Source: Letharia columbiana (Eukaryota; Ascomycota; Lecanoromycetes; Lecanorales; Parmeliaceae). Taken from it: a DNA stretch of 64,000 nucleotides. The notes under the pieces are model-generated. The model saw only the letters and a program-made list of their open reading frames with translations. It made no database searches and was not told the origin of the DNA. A program made the position numbers and the translations under genes. The stretch spans positions 295,501 through 359,500 of the forward strand of contig NW_023501068.1 in assembly GCF_014066305.1 (NCBI RefSeq), in the 5' to 3' direction. This document shows, in pieces, positions 1 through 13,700 of this stretch. Within the stretch, counting starts at the first letter, position 1; each line of letters opens with the position of its first letter.

Positions 1-3000
1 ACGTGCAGTGTGCGCCCGTGCATGTTCATGTGCAGTGCTAGCCGACTACGTGCATCGCTGGGTGCTAGCCAGCCGCCCAGTGCGCGTTTCTTGGACGGGA
101 TGCTGTAGCTCGTGATGGGAGAATCGAACAGACCCTCCAATATCTGGCCATCCAAGTCGTAAGAGTCAGATGTGGTCATGTCGGTGTCTGTAGTCTGAGC
201 GCCGGCAGGGACGTTGGGTGCGATCCAGAAAGGGTCCTCGTAGTCTGTGGGGCAGTAGAAGGCCAGAATGGCCTCCGGGGGTCGGATCTGCCGTGCTGCA
301 GAGGTCCAGGCCAGCGTCATGGCCAAGTGGCCCCCTGTAGACCAGCCCACAGCCACGACCTTGTCTGGGTCAACACGGATGTCACGCCGTGAGAGTGTCA
401 GCTTCGGGAGAACAGTGCGGATCCACAAAAATGCGTCGGCAACGTCTGCCATGGGTCCCTCAATGAGCGTCGTTTCAGGACAGAGCCTGTAGTCGATGCT
501 GATTGGAAGAAAGCCGCTTCGCAAGAGCTTGCTTGTTTGTTCCGGCCGGATATCGTTCCTCGAAAGCATGATGTGGCCACCGCCGTGAATCATGAGAGCT
601 GATAAGATATCACTCTGTCAGCTGAGAGCTCTATCTGTGTCACTGGGTCTTAGTGCCGCAGAAGACAATAAAGCAATCAATGCTACTACTAACCTACAGG
701 AAGCATTTTCTCGAGCTCGACTACCTCTGGAGGGTAGTATATGTCTGCTAGAAGATGTAGACCATCTACCTTTTTGAAAGTCAAGGTGTCCTTGAGTGTA
801 TTGTGGTCGCTGCTGCCATCCGCCTCATTGTTATTGCCCAGAACGAGCCTAGAATCCATATCGTATGGAGCCAATTCGTATGGAGAAGCCGTGATGACGC
901 GCAGGATGTTGGATTCTGCTGACAGACTATTGGACCAATCTACCCACTCAAACCCAGAAGCATGCAGAGACTGCTTCCATCGCTGCTCGTCCGCTAGGGC
1001 GTGCTCGCGGCCGTCATCGAACAGCCACCAGCCTTCAAGGAGACCGAACACAAGATCGAACCAGTACAGGTTCCGTGTCAGCTCCACCAGACACAGGATC
1101 CCGTCTGCGCGCAGCAACTTGCGGATGTTGGCGCATGACTGCATGAGGCTCTTCGTTGCGTGGATGCAGTTGGTCGAAATAATAATGTCGTAGACGCCCA
1201 CGAACTGCGGGCCCGGGTCTTTCTCAATGTCGAGCACCGTGTAGTGCATAAACGGCCATTTGGAAAACTTGCGGCGGGCAGTCGCGACAAGCGAGGAAGA
1301 CAGGTCGGTGAACGTGTACGAGAATTTGTACTTGGGGCCGAGCCCGGCCAGCGTCTCGATAACGTGTTTTGATGTCCCTCCAGTGCCGGCGCCGAGCTCA
1401 AGAATCTTAAGCTCGCGACTGGTCCCGACGCGCTCCAGAACCGTCGATAGGTACTGAGCAAGGACCAGGGTCCCCGTCTTGAACATAGGTGCGTTCGTGT
1501 AGACATCTTCCAGCAGTGTGCGTGCTGTCGAGTCACGAAACAGCAAAGCCAGGGGATCGGCCAGCCCCGAGAGGCAATCCGCCAGTCTGTGAGCTGTTGT
1601 ATGGAGGAGTTTCGTCTCAGAAGCGTGCTTTGGAAATTTATATAGGAGTTCATCGAGCAGCGCGGATGTAGAAACCGTGGGAACTGGCTCCTTGGTGCGG
1701 CGGCATATTCCGTCCGCCCCTTTGGTCACAAGACCAGCATCTTCCAGCATCTTGTACAGCTGGGGAACGAGCTTCTCGTGTCTAGGTTCGAACTGGAATT
1801 TAGGCACTTCATCGCCAGGCTTTAGTGCCTGCAGTATACAGCCTAATGAAGCCAAGGCCTCTACGACGTACTGCACGACGAGCTTAGACTGTAAGGGGAA
1901 AACCTCGGCGCAGAAGCCCGTAAAGCCCGTAATTTCGGCGTGGTGGTCGTACGAAGCTTTGGCATCGACGAAGCAATCGCAGCTCACGACAGCCAGATTC
2001 GCATATTCCTCCTGCTCCTGGCGGCTCTCATGGTGGTTATAAGTCTGCTGGCTCTCTTCGTGTACAGGGCCTAAGGGGTAGCCATTGGCAAGATTGTCTC
2101 CGGGTTCCTGCTCTTCCACAAGCTCGTCAATGGGCTCTCGGTGCTTCTGTGTAGAGTCGACACCTTGGATTAGTCGGGCGACCGAGCGTACATCAGTGCA
2201 AGTCATGAGTTGTGCTTGTGCGAGACCAACGTAGAAACGGGTTTCGACTTCTGCGAGGACTTCGGTAACCAGCAGTGAGTCGACGCCGAGGTCATCCAAA
2301 CTTGCCGTGGGCTCGATCTCCTCGACGGGTATCTCCAGTATGGCGCTGAACATGCTGCATACCGATTGAACTAGGCTGCTAGATTTGGTTGGCTGTTCCA
2401 GTTGCTGCTGATGGATCGCAACTATTTGAGAAGGGAACGCTTCCGCGGTAACCTGTCGCACTGGGGAATCAGAGGTATGTTTGGAAAGCTCTTTCTGGAG
2501 GCCATCGCCCGACGGAGAAGAAAATCCTGTTTGGTATGCCGAGTCGTGCAGATCGTCGCTATTGTCTGAGTGTAAACTTACTACTACATTAGTGGTGGTG
2601 GGGGCTTTATTCAGTCTGGTGAGGCTTCTCGCCACCGACTTGAGCGGGATGCTCCTGAATTTCGCGCCCATGATGGCCAGCACCAAAATTCCGGAGCTTG
2701 AATCGCAAACAAATATGTCGTTGGTCACGTCGACCTTGGAAATTGGCTCGTAACGGGTGTAAACAGTCCATGCACGAGAAGCGCCTCTGCTTGTCATGAA
2801 GGAAGCAGAAAATATGATTTCCTCCACTGCGGTGCACATAAAGACTTGGTCGTCGTCCCGCTGGGACAAACAGTTGACATGGATGCCTGCAACTTGGAGG
2901 AAGTTGTCAACAGAAATGATGTCGCAGATACTTGCATCCATGCAAGAGGGCCGGTCCGTTGGAATTGTGATAAGGCCAACCGCCTCGTTTCCTGAAGCAG

Positions 3001-6000
3001 ACACGCTTTGAACTCCCCGATAGTAGCTTGCGTACTCAACGACGTCTGAGAAGAGTTTGTACACCATTGTGCCACTTACTCCAGTGGCTGAGGGCAAATT
3101 CCGAAGGCGATAGGTGCTTGATCTTTGCAGCAACTTCAGCAGCCTCTCTACCACTGCCTCGCCGGCGGCAACCGAGCTTATGCATCCTTTCGCATGCTCA
3201 GTTTCTCTGTCTCCCACGTGCCCTGGGCCATGAGAAGATGATGGCCGGCTAAAGACGGCAAAATCCCAAACTTCTGGCGCAGTCTTATGGAGACGTAGGA
3301 ATACGGCAATCCCGGCTCCTAGCCCCAGTGGCGCTGACATGGTCAAGCCCTCAATATGTGGCAGTGTTCCGGTTGCATGCGTAGTGTCGGTGCGTTGCAT
3401 CGCCATGACGCATCTAGCCGCCAACTCGATATACATGGATGCCGGACAGAGGCTCTGGCCCGTGACAGCGTGTCCCCGTGCAGCGAGCTCGAAGAGAGCA
3501 TTGGAAGTATCCACCGCGAAAAGATGCTCTCCGGCAGTAGCGCCATCATTGTTCAACCAGGTCACAAGACTAGGGGCTTCCTTGGTCCTAGGCCCAGACC
3601 TGGGCTTGTACTGGATCCAATGGCTCGTCTTGTCGAATTGGTAGGGTGGAAGGTTGAGATTCCTGTAGCAATGTCGTGAAGAATGATGGAAGAGCCAGTG
3701 TTGCGCAGCTGACCCGGCCGTCCACAATTGGCATGTGGCTTTGGCAAGGTTTGTCGTGGCATCCGCTCTTCCCAGCTCCATGGGTATGAAGACGTCTGAC
3801 CTGCCGGACTTCAAAGCTATTATACGACGCGTCATGGCAATGATGGGAGACGATGATCCTGCTTCGAGCCAAATAGCAGAAGGTAAGCGGGAGGCGATCC
3901 GTTCAACCGCATCGGCAAAGTAGACTGGTTCCCGGGTATGCTGCACCAACTTTTCTGCAGTGAATCGCGACCAGGTTCCTTGGGCAGAGCAGGTCTCGAT
4001 GCGGATGCGAGGCGGTCGTATCCTGATCAGTTTAGCCACTTCTGCTAGATGATCCAAAATGTCATCTGCGAGGTAAGAATGGTATGCATGGCTGTTTCGA
4101 AGCCTGGTTTTCTTGAAGGACCGGCATTCCTTCTCGGCCCTCTCTACGGATGGCCCGTCACCGGCAAGAACAAAGCTGCGAGGACCGTTGTAGCATGCAA
4201 CATCGACGTGAAGACCGCTCGTCGAATTCACCAGACGTACCACGGCTTCGAGTTCCCCTTTGTCGCACTCGACTGACAGCATAGCGCCACGCTCTAGACC
4301 CCAACTATCTCGGATAAGGCGAGCCCGACCCGAGACAAAGAGAAATGCATCTTTGAGAGAAATGGAATCGGCAACACATAGCGCCGCGAGTTGTCCAAAG
4401 CTGTGACCAACCACCGTGTCCACCTCCAGTCCGCAATCAATCCAGCACTTGGCGCAAGAGACTTGTAAAGACAGAAGCATGCAATGAAGAGAAACGATAT
4501 CTCCGATGGCATCGCCCAGGAAAACACTGGGGAAGATGCTGGGGAGGCCGAGAGTCTGGCAAACAGCGTTGCATTCATCCTGTATCGGGATCAATCAGCA
4601 TCTACTGTATGATTCAATCACGTCAGAACTTTGAAGAGGATGCTGTTCTCACCAAACGGGTCCTGAAAAGATCGCAGCGCTCATATAGCTCTATCGAGAC
4701 GCTAACGTTGCAGCTTGTCTGGCCGCCAAAGCACAACACGACAGGATTCTTGGCCGTCCGTATCGCAATTCCATCCGTCGTCGCGCTTGAGCTGTTAAGG
4801 ACAGATATGGCACTCTTCACATCAGCTGCGATGAATGCAATCCGGTGCTCGAACGACGAATTATGACTTCGAGCTATCTTGTACGCCACACTTCCAAGCG
4901 AAGTCTCGACCTTGGGCAGATACGACTTCAGCTTATCCATGTACGATTGGAGGCCATTTACGGTCCTGGCGGAGAGAAGAATCGGGCTGACGACAGAGGA
5001 GGAAGACGGGCAATCTTGAGTCCCTAGGGTTGTTTCTGGTGCTGAGCTCGAGAGGGGGTTTGAGTGCGCTCGAAGTACAAGCGCCACGTTGCTTCCCGCA
5101 GCTCCGTAATTATTCACCAGCGCAACATGGCGCTGAGCGGTCCACGACTGGGTAACCTTGGGCACTATTATCTCTCCCGATGCAGAAGCCTTGATGCGTG
5201 GATTCAGGGATACGAAGTTGGCCTGCTTTGGAATTGTTTTGTACTGCATCATCAAGAGTGTTTTAACGATGCCAGCAACGCCAGAAGCAGCTTCGGTGTG
5301 ACCAATGTTATCCTTGACGGAGCCCAAGAACACCTCATCATCGCGCCAAGGACCTGCAAGCGCCAGACGGACACTCTCATACTCTATAGGGTCTCCAACG
5401 GGAGTTCCTACCAGAAACTGTTAGCAAGGTGGGACCATCTGGAACTTCAATTTCCAGGGCTGTTTGTCTACGGGTTTTCCTCACCAGTGCCATGTGCTTC
5501 AACGTAAGTGACTTCCTTGGCTTCTATCCGTGCGGCAGAAAGTACGCGTTTGTACAAGGAACTCTGGGATTGTGAGTCCGGAGCGGTGATGTTAGTGTGG
5601 TTGGAGCCTTGATTGACTGCCGAGGCAGCAATGACTCCAAGAACTGTATTCCCATCGGCTATCGCCCTTGAAAGAGTCTTGAGGACGAGAATGCCGGCGC
5701 CTTCACCACGACAATAGCCATTGGCCTCGGCATCGAAGGCTCGCGATGACCCGTGAGGGTTGAGGAAAGACGCAGCCGAGAGATTTTGGTGCAGAGTAGG
5801 GCTTGTGATGACGTTGACTCCTCCGGCGAGCGCCATGGAGCATTCTCCGCCGAGAAGTGCCTGTAGTGGTATCAGGCTTGCGTTTGAGGACTACTGAAAT
5901 TGTTAGCTTACCTTGCATGCTGTATGTATAGCAACCGCAGATGAAGAACAAGCTGTGTCAAAAGTTAAAGATGGCCCGCTCCATCCGAAGAAGTGGCTGA

Positions 6001-7791
6001 TACGACCACTAATGAAAGCCCGTAAAGTGCCCGTAGCTGCGAATGCGTTGGCGTCATGAGAGGCAATATTTTCCTCATAGTCAACAGACCCTACGCCAAG
6101 ATAGCAGCCCACATCTGCTTCAATCGAAGTAGGCGGCGTGCTGCAGTATCCCGACGACTCCAGCGCCTCGTACGCAACCTGCAACGCAAGCCGCTGCTGC
6201 GGATCCATGGATTTTGCTTCGCGGCCCGAGATACCGAAGAACCTATGGTCAAAAGCATCAGGGCTATCAATGAAGTTGCCCCAAAAGTTGGCCAGCTTAG
6301 GCTCACGGCTGAGTTCGGCCGGGTTAAAGCGCTCAGGGGGTACTTTGCCGATTGCAGTTTCTCCTGCCCACAGAAGTTGCCAAAATTCCTCAAGATTTTC
6401 GGCTCGGGGGAACCGGCAGGCCATTCCTACGACGGCGATCTCTTCAAGCGAGGTCGTGTCGTCGTGATCCGAAGCAAAGTTCGCGTGATTGTCCTTGGTG
6501 GAGAGCGAATGAGGTACGCAGAGTCCGCTGCCCAAAGGCACAAATGTGACTTTGCCCTGGGGAAGGTCGTTCATCGTCGACTTGACGGTTTGGAACCAGT
6601 GGGCTCGTTTGCAGAGGATCATCTGGATGGCGATTTCATGAAGGGCGCCAGTATTGATGATATGAGCATCTGCAGTAGATCTCAGGGGCAAGCGCAGCTT
6701 TTCTGCATCAGGCAGCCTAAGTTCCCTGTTCTTAGCGCAAATTTGACGAAGCCTCTCAGCGGCTTCGGCATTTCTTGAATGATGATAGCATCCATTTAGG
6801 CCAATTGTGGTGGCGGCTATCTTGGCCTCGCGCATCCGCAGACAGAACGCCGCTTGACTGCCACTGGGTAATGTGATCGTGATACTCCTGTCATCTGTTA
6901 TGCAGGATACGTAGGCCTATCTCGTCAAGTCAGTGCAATTTCTTCTATGATACCATCAGGTCCAGTCTTTCTCGCTTCGTCGATCGAGTCGTTACATGGA
7001 GCCTGGGCACTCATCCCTATCTACCGAAGGCTGAAAATGCCAGCTTGGCCACAGCATACCAAGTCGAGAACTACTCGTTCGTGGATATCACTACCCCTCT
7101 GAACGTTTGGCCACGCTGAAGCCGGAGAAGAACGATGCTAGCAGGGTGAAAGAAGGCCGCTTACCCCGGGGAAAAGATCCAGGCAGATTTCCAAGAAAGC
7201 TCTGTCTTCCGCCGTTTTCCAGCGAACATGGACGGCCGTAGCTCTCTCTTGAGCAGGACGCGATGCCCTTTCTGCATCAACGATGATGCCGATACACGCA
7301 GCGAGTCGAACAGCGTTGGAAAAATTGCATTCAAAATCAGTCCAGTCGTTGGCGGAAGCAAGCGCTGCAGCCGAGAGAAATCCAACACAAAACCCTTGAG
7401 CTGCCTCAAAGCCCAGAATACCGTCTTTTGTGCCTGAGACGTCGGTCAATCGAATGAAATTGACGACTTGTGACACGACCGTGAGCGACGATAACTGAGT
7501 GTTCGTCAAATCCTCAGGGTCTAGGTCTTTGGCTCCCATTGCGAAATCCCGGAGTTCTTGCAGCTTCTCGGCGCCTGAAAAGCCATGAAGGCCATAGTCC
7601 TTCTTGAGCATGGACCATAGTGAGGGTAATGCTGTGAGAGTCTGCTTGAGGAACCCAAGCTTGTGGTCTTCCAGAAGGGCAGACTGCAAACTCGAAAGAC
7701 TTTTGTGTGTCCAGTTCGTCACTTGTGGACCAAATAAGGCAATTCGAAATTCGTTTGAGGAACCCTTGGAAGTGGCGTTGAAGCAAGTCAT
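1..7791 (-). CDS. Non-reducing polyketide synthase, SAT-KS-MAT-PT-ACP-CMeT-TE (3' end cut by window edge)
   Basis: Iterative type I PKS that should build a C-methylated aromatic polyketide. Exons on the minus strand: 7791-7165, 6916-5912, 5860-5485, 5407-4653, 4579-694 and 598-1, with introns of 248, 51, 77, 73 and 95 bp. At least 2,415 residues are visible. Domains in order: SAT with GFCVG (about residues 10-300); KS with DTACSSS, EAHGTG and NIGH (about 365-790); MAT with GHSFG (near 980); product template with HAVTG and a later VDNFLQVAG Asp; one ACP with LGVDSL; C-methyltransferase with ELGAGTGG; and an alpha/beta-hydrolase release domain with HGGGH and GWSTGG, still open at base 1. Each splice restores a family motif. 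This order is that of the MpaC/AusA (methyl- or dimethylorsellinate) PKS group, so a methylated orsellinic-type acid is inferred. The start is the first in-frame ATG (7791); the frame is open further upstream but has no ATG there. Confidence 0.93.
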
Positions 7792-8440
7792 TACCGCAAA
7801 GGCTCGTCCAAAGTACGTTGAGTACCTCAATGATGGTGGCAGTCGGACAAGATCTTTCCCGCTAGCGCTATTTGCTACGGCAAGAATGGTCCGTGGATGT
7901 CTCCATATAATGCATGATGCCCCCCATCTAGGCCTAGATTATCTGTGCATCTGGCGGTCTACGACGAGCTCAGTAACTGTGTTGCGGCTCGTCGTCAAAT
8001 CAGCCTTGGTTTCCAAAAAGAAAGGTTTACTTGGCGCCGCTTCTCTACTGCTGACCCGGGTTAAATTTCTTCAAGCTCCTGCAGCAGCAGCTGCGGACCC
8101 AAGTAACAGGCTGAAATGCATCGTATGCAGTCCGTGCACATGCATCATGCAATCATAGGTCCAAGGAAACTACTATACCGGTGAGTAAGTCTCAAAAGCT
8201 CTATCGCATTGTCTGGCACCCAGCAGTATTGTCGATTTCATGCGGGTTTCAAGTGAACATTCCAGATTTTCAAATCTTCTATAATCTCTTTGACTGCCTG
8301 ACATACTGAGCTGTTCTTCGGAAGTGGCTCGACCGGTGGTACTGTGAAGTACTGCGCTGCTCTTAGTCAGCTTGCTTTCAGTTCGGGGGGCTTTTGTGTG
8401 TGCCTAGAACGAGATTGCTACTTAGAAAAAGTCTTTTATT
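7792..8440. promoter_or_regulatory. Divergent intergenic promoter shared by PKS and P450
   Basis: A 649-bp gene-free space lies between the PKS start (minus) and the P450 start (plus). Head-to-head placement of a core PKS and a tailoring P450 usually means joint control. I do not claim any specific transcription-factor site, and no regulator gene is seen in the window. Confidence 0.5.
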
Positions 8441-10325
8441 ATGCAAGCAATGAGCTCTAGAGGGGCTATATTAGGCACCGTAGGAGGGAGCCTCCCTGTT
8501 GTCTCGCTTGTTACCTGTGTATTACTTTTACTCGTCGTCTTCCAGCTATGGCGAACATGGTGGCGCCTCAGGCATATACCGGGACCCTTCCCTGCCAGTA
8601 TCACCAACTTCCAGCGCGCTCGTTGGGTTACAACCAAGCGTGCACACCTGATACTCCAGGATATGCACGAGAAATATGGAGAAGTCGTGCGTATTGGACC
8701 GAACACGGTGGCATTCAGTAACCCGGAGGCGATTCCAACTGTTTATACGGCACGGACTGGATTCCCGAAAGTACGTTTTCTCACTGCCAGCCTTTCAACC
8801 CACATTGACATGCTGAATTTACCTGAGCGGTCCAGAGTGCCTTCTACGCGACTCTCCAAGCCTATGCCCCAAAGGGTGGTAACCTTCAGGCCATTTTCAA
8901 CACTCAGGACGACGACATGCACAAACGGCTCAAGACCCCTATTGCGCCCTTGTTCACCCCTGCGAACGTACCCTCCTTTGAGGGTCGCGTTGATGAAGTC
9001 CTGGAGTGTTTGCGCGAGAAGCTCGACGAAAAGTTTATTGAGAATAGTGAAGTCTTTAATCTAGGCCAGTGGCTGCAGTTCTTCGCGTTCGATGTCATGG
9101 GTACATTGACCTTTTCGAAGAGGTACGGGTTTCTGGAAACTGGGAAAGATGTTGGGGGAATGCTGGGTACAATCGTCGACTTCATGAGGAGCTCTGCCCC
9201 AGTGAGATATTTACTCCCTCATGTCGAGGCACCCTCTCCATACATATGTAGCTAACTTTGCGCAGCTGACACAAATTCCCTGGCTTGACTGGGCCCTGCG
9301 CAAGAACCGCATCGGGGACGCATTCCAGCGTAGGTTCGGGGTCCAGGCGTCCCTTGGGATACTCGGGTTCGTGGGCAGGGCCATCAAGGAAAAGCAAGGG
9401 ACTATGTCCAATGGCGAGTACAAGGATACTGGTGACAAATATGGCCGTGGGAAAGATTTTCTGACTCGATACATCGAGCTCCAGCAGAATGACCCCGAAG
9501 TACCGCCCTGGTAAGACTCCAATCTCTCGACGCAATAGACTGGACTCCTATTGATCCACATGCCAACAGGGCCGTTACCGCATGGACCTTCTCCAACGTG
9601 ATCGCAGGCTCGGATTCGGTGGGCAGCCTCATGCGCACCACAATGTTCAACCTCTTGGTCTACCCACACACTCTGGAGAAGCTGTACGACGAGCTACGCT
9701 CTGCAAATCTCTCTCACCCATTTCCCAAATACAGCGAGGTGCGCAATCTGCCGTATTTAGATGCCTGCGTCCAAGAAGGCATACGCATGCACCCACCCTT
9801 CGCGCTACCCTTTGAGCGCGTTGTGCCAAAAGGTGGCGTCACGATCCTTGAACACTATCTGCCTGCCGGAACAGCGGTGGGCGGTAGTCCCTACGTCGTG
9901 AATCGGCACAAGGGGATGTTTGGTGAGGATGCCGAATTCTGGAGGCCAGAGAGGTGGCTTGAAAAGGATGAAATGCATAAGAGGAAACTCGAACAGGCGG
10001 TATTGACTGTAAGTTTCGCCTTCCGCTCGTCAAGCACTTTTCGCTGATATTTTTATCGCAAGTTTGGTGCTGGCAGGCGTATCTGCCTGGGAAGACACGT
10101 AGGCATCTTGGAAATCAAGAAGCTAATTCCGTTTCTCATTCTCAACTACGATGTGGGTGTAATTTCCAACTCCACAAACGTCGCACTTGCCGTGAACTTA
10201 CAAAGGTACAGATTCGCATCGTGGACCCCGAAAAGTTCGAGCTTGAAAATTCATGGTTCTTTTTTCAGAGGGGACTGTATGCTAGAATTCAGAAGCGGGC
10301 TAAAGATGCGGGAAATCAATCATGA
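8441..10325 (+). CDS. Cytochrome P450 monooxygenase (cluster tailoring enzyme)
   Basis: Microsomal haem monooxygenase that probably oxidises the PKS product. Six exons: 8441-8770, 8836-9201, 9266-9510, 9570-10008, 10063-10152 and 10206-10325, giving 529 residues, a normal fungal length. An N-terminal hydrophobic anchor (about residues 12-35) is followed by the proline hinge HIPGPFP. The I-helix has AGSDS, the K-helix ExxR is QEGIR (about 382), PERW follows, and the haem loop is [10 protein letters not shown] with the Cys ligand at about residue 468. Joining exons restores a continuous family-like frame at all five introns. General appearance is of the pisatin-demethylase/benzoate-hydroxylase-like fungal P450s, but I cannot name the CYP family. 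It is divergent from the PKS. The I-helix carries Ser where most P450s have Thr. Confidence 0.92.
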
Positions 10326-10496
10326 AAATGCAGGACATGACTAGGCGATGATAAACGGTGTATGGCTACATTGCTTACCTTATTCAATGGTTATGTAGGT
10401 GTCTAGGAGCAGCAGGCTCAAAAACAATTCCTCCTGCCAAGCCTCATTGGGCTTGGGTTGCCGTAGTTTTGCGATTTTCAAAAATTCGAAATTGCG

Positions 10497-10760
10497 GGGT
10501 TGACCCCCTAATATGTGCTGGGGCGCGGGGCTACCCAGTAGTGGAAAACTTGCCGAGGATGTGAGAAGACTGAGAAGACTGAGAAGACTGAGAAGACTGA
10601 GAAGACTGAGAAGACTGAGAATATTACTACTGCATAATACCAATTCTATTAAGGGGAGACCCCCTAAACCCCCCTGCCCTCCGGGGGGCTCTCCGAGGGC
10701 CCTCCGGGGGCTCCTGCCGGAGGGGCCGTCCTCGCAAGCTCGAAATTATTTACATAAAGC
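10497..10760 (+). repeat. GC-rich hairpin repeat, copy A, with 9-bp tandem repeat inside
   Basis: It starts with a block around 'atatgtgctggggcgcgg' that recurs at about 17838, and ends with a GC-rich tract (10652-10745: gagaccccctaaa..., ctctccgaggg, gctcctgccgg, gcaagctcga) that recurs at 17915-18012, 18036-18135 (inverted) and 18168-18265. The tract is full of short self-complementary CCGGGGG/CCCCCGG stretches and can fold. Between the two blocks lies a tandem array of the 9-mer gagaagact, about 6.4 copies (10563-10620). It sits at the left edge of the AT-rich island. Confidence 0.75.
10563..10620. repeat. 9-bp microsatellite (gagaagact)n, about 6.4 copies
   Basis: Perfect tandem copies are directly readable. 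The period is a multiple of three, so it reads as Arg/Leu-rich or Leu/Ser-rich repeats in some frames, but no gene supports translation. Confidence 0.95.
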
Positions 10761-13700
10761 CCATTTTGAGATCGATATGAGGTCGTTCGCTTCGTCAAGA
10801 TCATAACTATAATCCCCCTGAAGAAATTCCTTACAACTATCATCAATTATAAACCGAAGTTGCTTATGAATAGCCTTAAGATCTCTATGCCGAATCGCCG
10901 TATATAACGAAGTCTCGGAGTCAAGTTGATCCTTAATTTGAGGCTGAGCGGCCGCTATTAATCTAAGGCGTCTTGTAATTCGGTACTAATAAGCCCTTGT
11001 AAGAATCGCTCTTCTTGAAGACGTATCCAATGTACGAGATCATCACACAAATCCTCGGCAACCTCTCGTTGAAGATGAAAACGACTTGTTTCGGCTTTTC
11101 CGTAAACGCGTTTTAGAGCGCCGAGACCTTGATTTTTCCGTAGATGTATATTAGGGGTTTTTAGAGTAACTCGGCAAAACCGAACGATTTATATAGATTT
11201 AGATTTTTTGTAAATATATGAATTATGAATATATGGATTACTCTAAACACCCTACTATCAAAAAGGTCTAATTTCTATGAAATTCTCGGAAATTCGCTTT
11301 TAAAACTCTAGCCCTAAGTAGCTCGAGAAAGATACTTTATCTTCTCCGCAATAGTAGTATATTATATCTATCTTTCTATCTATCTTTTTATCTAGCTATC
11401 TATCTATTCTTAATAATTATATCTCGTATATTAAATAAGAAAAAAAAGAGACGTGAGATCTTTTATCTCTATATTAAAAGTCGTTCTAGATATAATAATA
11501 GTTATTATATAACGAAAAGATGGCGAGTATACCTCGAAGCCTTTATCGAAGAACGTTATATAAAGCTACGAGTATATATATCTAAATCGAATTAGATAAG
11601 AGATATCCTTTCTTAGTACTTCGATACTCGATAGCAATCCTTTACATATATAAATTCCGAGAGTTTTCGATATATTCTTAGTCTTATATCGAATAATTCT
11701 ATCTTCTATAATAACGCCAATTTCTAATAAATACTAATTGAGACATAGTTGAAGATTATCTTATAAAAGTTAGTTAATAATAGAAGTATAAGTAATTTTC
11801 GTCCCTTAGTTAGTTAATAGGGTGTTTTAGAGAAATATATCTACGATTATATACGAAGAGTTATAATTATATTATTTTAATTATATTAATAATATATTAA
11901 ATAGCCTTCTAAGATAGAACGTTATCGAGAAAGTAAAGAGAATAATAAATAAGAGAATTTTCTTAGAGTAATAGAAAAGGTGAATAATATAGATATCGTA
12001 CTGCAATATAAGTCTAAAGAAGAGTTTTATAGTAAAGCCTTCTGGAATAGAAAAAAGCGATATACTCTAGACCTTTATAAAGTATATAATTTATTAAAGA
12101 AATTTATCTATATACTTATTAGCTTCTTAAATACTATCTATAATATAAGAGTATAAAGTAATATTAGTCTCTATTAATATTCTAAGGCCTATTTCTCACC
12201 AGGTTAATATATACTCGATAATAGTATATATACGAATATAGAGTATATGGTTATATCATATAAAGCGCCTTATATAAGTTATAGAAGAATTTGAAAGTTT
12301 AATAGATATCTATCTAGCATCAGAATAGATATCGAATACATATTCGATATTCTTAAAGAGAGATAAAAGAGTCTTATAGATTTGAGATTGCAATTGAGAA
12401 CTAAAAAGTAGTACGAATTTGCTTATATATAGATTACGGCTTACGTTATTCTTTATAATATTCTACTTAATCTCGATAATCTTTAAAGCGAAGAGAAAGG
12501 TTAAGAGAATATCGAGAAAGAAGAGAAGTATAATATTAAACTTCTTACTCTTATATCTTAATAGCGAGTTAGAGAATATAATAAGCGAGAGATAATAAAA
12601 GCTATGATACTCGGCAAAGTATAACTTTTTATTATTTCGTATTAATATATTAAAAGTACTATAATCTCGATAACTATATAACTAACCCCTCTAGCGAACT
12701 TATACTATTTAAAAGAGTATTATTTAAAGTATTTAAATTCTTTATAGCGACTTAAATAATAAAGAAATAAGCGTAATAGATTCTCGTAAAGAAAAAACGA
12801 AAATAGTTAGAATATAGATAGAGAGATAAGCGTAATTTTATATAATAACAAATTGATATCTTTAGCGGCGAGTGAAAAATATAATATTTTACACTATATT
12901 TCATCTAGTATATACACTTTTAGTGAAAAAATACACTTATTCTTGATAAAATACATACGATATTTTATTTCGATGTTTTTTTCGCACTTGCGAAGAAGAT
13001 TTTCTTCTCCGTCACTATATCTTTCTTCGACTATACTTTAAATTATTTTATAAATATATTAAAAATAGTAGATTAGAAGAATATTAGTTTATTAAGTTAA
13101 TATAGTATATATTTAAAGTAGAATATAGTATAAAATTATAGGTAATTATACGTAAGTAAGATATCGTTCGAACTTTTTATACTATCGCTCTCCTTATAAT
13201 AAATAAAAATCACCTCTTATATTCTTATTAAAGCCGTTATTTAAAGACTTATAGTCGCTATATCCTCGCTATTAAAGCTATTTATTTTCCTTCTTCTTTA
13301 ACTTTAATTAAATATATATTAGACTCTCGAATATTTGATTAATCTAAGTTTATAGATAAAGTATCTTAGTAATATAATAATATTTACGCTATTAATACTC
13401 CAACTAAAAACGCTATTTACGCTTCTTCTCATCTATTTTATATTACTATTAATATTCTTTAAACTCCTCTCTTAAGCGAGCGTTATTAATTCTTACTTCT
13501 TCGAGTATAACTTTCGCTATTATAGATTTTCCTTTAATTTTTTTCTAATTATCACATCTAGACGACTTAACTTTCTTCTTACTATTAGAGAGTTCTATAG
13601 CTACTCTCTTAAATTTACCTCGAATTTATATTTTCTCTTTAGAAGTCTTCTTAGAAGTCTCTTTAGAAGCTTCTTTAGACGGTGTAGAAGTCTTTTTTAG

